A stretch of DNA of 6,040 nucleotides, taken from positions 1 to 6,040 of the forward strand of contig JADFVC010000337.1 in assembly GCA_015222355.1 (NCBI GenBank), read 5' to 3'. The stretch comes from Chloroflexota bacterium. GTDB taxonomy: Bacteria; Desulfobacterota; Desulfuromonadia; Desulfuromonadales; Geopsychrobacteraceae. Positions 5,697-6,040 of the stretch are shown here, one piece after another (the first letter of the stretch is position 1; each line of letters opens with the position of its first letter). Position numbers and translations under genes: made by a program. The notes under the pieces are model-generated. The model saw only the letters and a list, made by a program, of their open reading frames with translations, had not been told where the DNA came from and ran no database searches.

Positions 5697-6040
5697 ATGA
5701 ACCAAAGCCATGTCACGGTCAAACAACTGATTGCCCGGATGCAGAATGAAAAGAATTTTCCGGCAATTTCACAACATATCACTGAGCTCAATTCCAAAGC
5801 GTCGCCGACCAGCGAATCATCAGCTAGCGAACTGGCTGCCCTGATTCTGCGTGACTACTCGCTGACCAGCCGCTTGCTGAAAGTGGCCAACTCGGCCATG
5901 TATGGTCAGTTCTCCGGCACCATCTCGACGGTGTCGCGGGCGGTGGTGGTTCTCGGCTTCGAGCAGGTGCAGTTGACCGCCGCCGGGCTGATCTTCTTCG
6001 AACACCTGCAGGACAAATCCAAATCCCACTACATCAAGGA
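5697..6040 (+). CDS. HDOD-domain signalling protein, N-terminal part (runs off the window)
   Basis: The frame opens at ATG 5697, with GAGG six bases upstream, and has no stop before the window end; 114 codons are present, beginning MNQSHVTVKQLIARMQNEK. From about residue 18 it follows the HDOD pattern: FPAISQHITELNS, ELAALILRDYSLTSRLLKVA, then the conserved NSAMYG, an ISTVSRAVVVLGF stretch, and a helix ending LIFFEHLQ. HDOD domains are related to HD phosphohydrolases but lack the metal-binding His-Asp pair, and act in signalling proteins, often linked to chemotaxis, motility or cyclic-di-GMP control. Full-length proteins may carry further domains after HDOD, which cannot be seen here. A separate transcription unit from the ydbH operon is likely, given the 197-base gap with its own dyads. 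The precise role is unknown. Confidence 0.9.
   Translation, partial: MNQSHVTVKQLIARMQNEKNFPAISQHITELNSKASPTSESSASELAALILRDYSLTSRLLKVANSAMYGQFSGTISTVSRAVVVLGFEQVQLTAAGLIFFEHLQDKSKSHYIK

Overview
The window looks like a piece of chromosome from a moderately GC-rich Gram-negative bacterium, most likely of the Desulfuromonadales/Geobacter group (old Deltaproteobacteria). This rests on the style of the proteins: MetF, a lipoprotein carrying the DUF1318 domain, and an HDOD protein, together with an outer-membrane lipid-transport module. It is an inference from remembered homologues, not a search. All recognised genes read on the + strand and there is no sign of a phage, plasmid, IS element, CRISPR array or RNA gene.

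Layout. Positions 1-90 hold two head-to-head copies of a short dispersed repeat; the first is cut by the window edge. Next comes metF (138-1019), the 5,10-methylenetetrahydrofolate reductase. A third copy of the repeat, inverted, follows its stop codon (1025-1083), so metF sits between inverted 59-base repeats. A small DUF6173 gene (1140-1505) follows; its last codons appear to be displaced by a one-base frameshift, with the probable remainder running to 1672. A perfect 10-bp GC stem-loop lies inside that displaced tail.

The core of the window is a two-gene unit: ydbH (1716-4871), a 1051-residue AsmA-like inner-membrane-anchored protein, and 40 bases later a lipoprotein (4912-5499) that joins a short YnbE-like N-terminal segment to a YdbL (DUF1318) domain. 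In Escherichia coli these are three genes, ydbH-ynbE-ydbL, whose products form and control one of the bridges carrying phospholipids from the inner to the outer membrane. Here the two small partners seem to be one polypeptide.

The 197-base gap 5500-5696 holds two adjacent dyad symmetries and a possible -10 box. An HDOD-domain signalling gene starts at 5697 and runs off the end of the window.

Nothing here amounts to an undescribed defence or mobile system. The observations most worth following are the YnbE-YdbL fusion with its internal AFA site, the REP-like repeats around metF, the substituted cofactor-contact positions in MetF, and the broken DUF6173 tail.
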